This document shows positions 6,272-7,775 of a stretch of 7,775 bases of DNA, in pieces; position 1 is the first letter of the stretch; every line of letters begins with the position of its first letter. The position numbers and the translations under genes were made by a program. Location of the stretch: assembly GCA_002352135.1 (NCBI GenBank), contig DEHW01000078.1:1-7775 (forward strand), given 5' to 3'. Below the pieces are notes generated by a model. The model was not told where the DNA came from and made no database searches. It saw only the letters and a program-made list of their open reading frames with translations. The DNA comes from Lysobacterales bacterium UBA2790 (lineage in GTDB: Bacteria; Pseudomonadota; Gammaproteobacteria; Xanthomonadales; Xanthomonadaceae).

Positions 6272-6306
6272 TCCCTCGGGGTGCGGTGGCCACCGCACCC
6301 CTGGGA
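6272..6306 (-). terminator. Strong stem-loop between fliC and flaG
   Basis: Bases 6278-6301 form a perfect 24-bp palindrome: ggggtgcggtgg followed directly by its reverse complement. An outer TCCC/GGGA pair (6272-6275 with 6303-6306) extends the stem across a small internal loop. As RNA it would be a GC-rich hairpin with a tetraloop. It lies 22 bp after the fliC stop and ends 8 bases before the flaG Shine-Dalgarno sequence. There is no T-tract on the minus strand (next bases GAGGGATAAAGG), so it is not a standard intrinsic terminator. It may be an mRNA-stabilising or attenuating hairpin that lets fliC be expressed far above flaG and fliD. Confidence 0.55.
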
Positions 6307-6323
6307 CCCTATGGAGTATTACC

Positions 6324-7763
6324 TTAGCGCAACAGACTCAACACGTTCTGCGGAACCTGGTTGGCCTGGGCCAACATCGCCGTACCGGCCTGCTGCAGGA
6401 TCTGTGCGCGGGTCAGATTGGCGGTTTCCGCCGCAAAGTCCGCGTCCTGGATCCGGCTGCGCGCTGCGGTCACGTTCTCGCTGTTGATGGCCAAGTTCGA
6501 GACCACGTTGCTGAAGCGGTTCTGCAGTGCACCGAGATTGGCTCGGCTGGAGTTGATGGTCGCCAGCGCCGAGTCGATGGTGCTGAGTGCGAGTTCCGCA
6601 CCGGAGGCGGTGGAGACATCAATGGCTGCCACACCCGCACCGAAGGTTGCCGTGGCTGCCGTGTAGCCAGCCGTCAAACCGGTTGTTGCCAAACTCGCGC
6701 CACCCAGCGTGATGCCTGCGGAATCCGTCGAGGTGAGACGGATGCCACCAAACGTGGTGCCAGCGGTCAGACCCGTCTCTGCAGCCGCTGTACCGGTTGC
6801 CGCAATGGTGACGTTTCGACCATCGGCAGCGGTCAGCGAAACTGCGCCGGTTGCTGTGCTGAAGGTCGCCGTCACACCGGTCTGATTGGAGACCGCATTG
6901 ATCGCCGCTGCAGTGTTGCTGCCCATTTCGATGGCGTTTGCACCGGCATCAATCGCACCGACGTTGACACCGTTGATGCTGATCGAATCAGCGACGCCGT
7001 TCACTGCGCCAAAGGTACCTGCAGCCCCTGTCACCGTCGTGGCCGTCGCTACCGCCGACACACCGGTCTGGCCCGATACCGCATTGAAGGCCGCCGCCTT
7101 GGCAATCGCACTACTGGTCGCCAAGGTGCTCGACACACCGTCCGACACGGTCGGTCCGATGCCGTAACCGTTGACCGTCACACCGCCGGCCGTGATCGCA
7201 CCGGTGATCACCGTGGCGCTCAGGCTGGTTGAATACGACGAGTTGGTACCCACACCCAGCGCATCGGCCCGCGCACTGGCAATCGAGGAGATATCGATCG
7301 TCTCACCCTGATTCGCACCGACCTGGAAGGTCTGCGAAGTGAAGGTGCCGTCCAGCAGCTTGACGCCGTTGAACGAGGTCTGCGTCGCGACCGTGTTGAT
7401 CTGCTGCACCAGTTGCTCGACTTCGTCCTGCAGGGCAGCGCGGTCGGAAGCACTGTTGGTCGCGTTGGCGGCCTGCACCGACAGTTCACGCATGCGTTGC
7501 AGGGCGCTGGTCACCGAGTCCAGAGCACCTTCTGCGGTCTGCGCCAGCGAGATGCCGTCATTGGCATTGCGCGAAGCCTGATTCAAACCGCGAATCTGCG
7601 AGGTCATGCGGTCGGCAATCGCCATGCCCGCTGCGTCGTCTTTCGCACTGTTGATGCGCAGGCCCGAAGACAGGCGCTGCAGGGAGGTTGCCAACGACGA
7701 GCCGGAGGTCGTCAGATTGCGCTGGGCATTCAGCGAAGCGACATTGGTGTTGATGACTTGCAT
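6324..7763 (-). CDS. fliC: FliC, flagellin (filament subunit)
   Basis: A 479-residue flagellin. The conserved N-terminal D0/D1 region (about 1-145) begins MQVINTNVASLNAQRNL and includes the helix LQRMRELSVQAANATNS (88-104), the region that TLR5 recognises in flagellins of this class. The conserved C-terminal D1/D0 region (about 390-479) includes NLGALQNRF and ARSRIQDADFAAETANL and ends VLSLLR. The variable middle (about 146-390) is rich in Ala, Thr, Gly and Ser and holds two tandem Flagellin_IN modules, plus the hexapeptide TGLTAG at 330-335 and again at 361-366. No cysteine occurs. The ATG at 7761-7763 has AGGAG 7 nt upstream; the promoter lies beyond the window, so sigma-28 control cannot be tested here. 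It is followed by a strong stem-loop and is probably its own transcript. Confidence 0.98.
   Translation of the reverse strand: MQVINTNVASLNAQRNLTTSGSSLATSLQRLSSGLRINSAKDDAAGMAIADRMTSQIRGLNQASRNANDGISLAQTAEGALDSVTSALQRMRELSVQAANATNSASDRAALQDEVEQLVQQINTVATQTSFNGVKLLDGTFTSQTFQVGANQGETIDISSIASARADALGVGTNSSYSTSLSATVITGAITAGGVTVNGYGIGPTVSDGVSSTLATSSAIAKAAAFNAVSGQTGVSAVATATTVTGAAGTFGAVNGVADSISINGVNVGAIDAGANAIEMGSNTAAAINAVSNQTGVTATFSTATGAVSLTAADGRNVTIAATGTAAAETGLTAGTTFGGIRLTSTDSAGITLGGASLATTGLTAGYTAATATFGAGVAAIDVSTASGAELALSTIDSALATINSSRANLGALQNRFSNVVSNLAINSENVTAARSRIQDADFAAETANLTRAQILQQAGTAMLAQANQVPQNVLSLLR
6798..6992 (-). repeat. Second Flagellin_IN module within fliC
   Basis: Codons for residues about 258-322 (SISINGVNVGAID..., AAINAVSNQTGVTATFST). 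It shares with the first module a 12-base match (cacaccggtctg, 6873-6884) and a 10-base match (accgcattga, 6892-6901) at the same 19-base offset. Confidence 0.65.
7029..7211 (-). repeat. First Flagellin_IN module within fliC
   Basis: Codons for residues about 185-245 (GGVTVNGYGIGPTV..., AAFNAVSGQTGVSAVAT). The conserved DNA segment at 7059-7087 is offset by 186 bp (62 codons) from its counterpart at 6873-6901, indicating an in-frame tandem duplication that has diverged. Confidence 0.6.
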
Positions 7764-7770
7764 GATGACT

Positions 7771-7775
7771 CTCCT
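7771..7775 (-). promoter_or_regulatory. fliC ribosome binding site
   Basis: AGGAG at the window edge, 7 nt before the fliC ATG on the minus strand. It is a strong site, consistent with a highly expressed structural protein. Confidence 0.7.

Noticed and set aside
6159..7232. Plus-strand open frame (357 codons) opposite fliC and flaG
   Set aside because: Its Arg/Cys/Gly/Thr-rich composition mirrors the Ala/Thr/Gly codons of flagellin; it has no domain and spans the stem-loop between two real genes.

Overview
This window is a flagellar filament and regulation locus. Every supported gene lies on the minus strand, so it reads from the right-hand end to the left. Flagellar gene content, roughly 60% GC, and above all the gene order rpoN, a stand-alone CheY-like receiver (VemR type), fleQ point to a gammaproteobacterium of the Xanthomonadales/Lysobacterales. 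The flagellin N-terminus differs from the typical Xanthomonas one, so a relative of Xanthomonas is more likely than Xanthomonas itself. This taxonomic call is inference from layout and remembered family sequences.

Layout in transcription order: fliC (7763-6324), a strong stem-loop, flaG (6256-5864), fliD (5831-4470), fliS (4473-4057), a short fliT-like gene (4050-3769), a PilZ-like gene (3785-3201), a 132-bp gap, an orphan NarL/FixJ-type response regulator (3068-2439), a 288-bp gap, then rpoN (2150-693), a vemR-like receiver (696-313) and the first 106 codons of fleQ (320 to the window edge). The flaG to pilZ genes are spaced by 32 bp or less or overlap, as do rpoN-vemR-fleQ (4- and 8-nt overlaps), so two tight operons are likely, with fliC and the NarL-type regulator as separate units.

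The genes form a coherent set. FliC is the filament, FliD its cap, FliS the flagellin chaperone, the FliT-like protein a probable cap chaperone, and FlaG a filament-length or assembly factor. The PilZ-like protein suggests cyclic-di-GMP input. RpoN (sigma-54) and the enhancer-binding activator FleQ are the usual top of the polar flagellar hierarchy, and the VemR-like receiver between them is a likely signal input. Neither response regulator has a histidine kinase in the window.

I found no clearly new system. The items most worth a second look are the perfect 24-bp palindrome between fliC and flaG, two diverged tandem Flagellin_IN modules in FliC with a third in FliD, the non-canonical PilZ-like protein, and the orphan response regulator placed between the filament operon and the rpoN operon. 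No convincing sigma-54, sigma-28 or sigma-70 promoter could be assigned; the fliC promoter lies outside the window.
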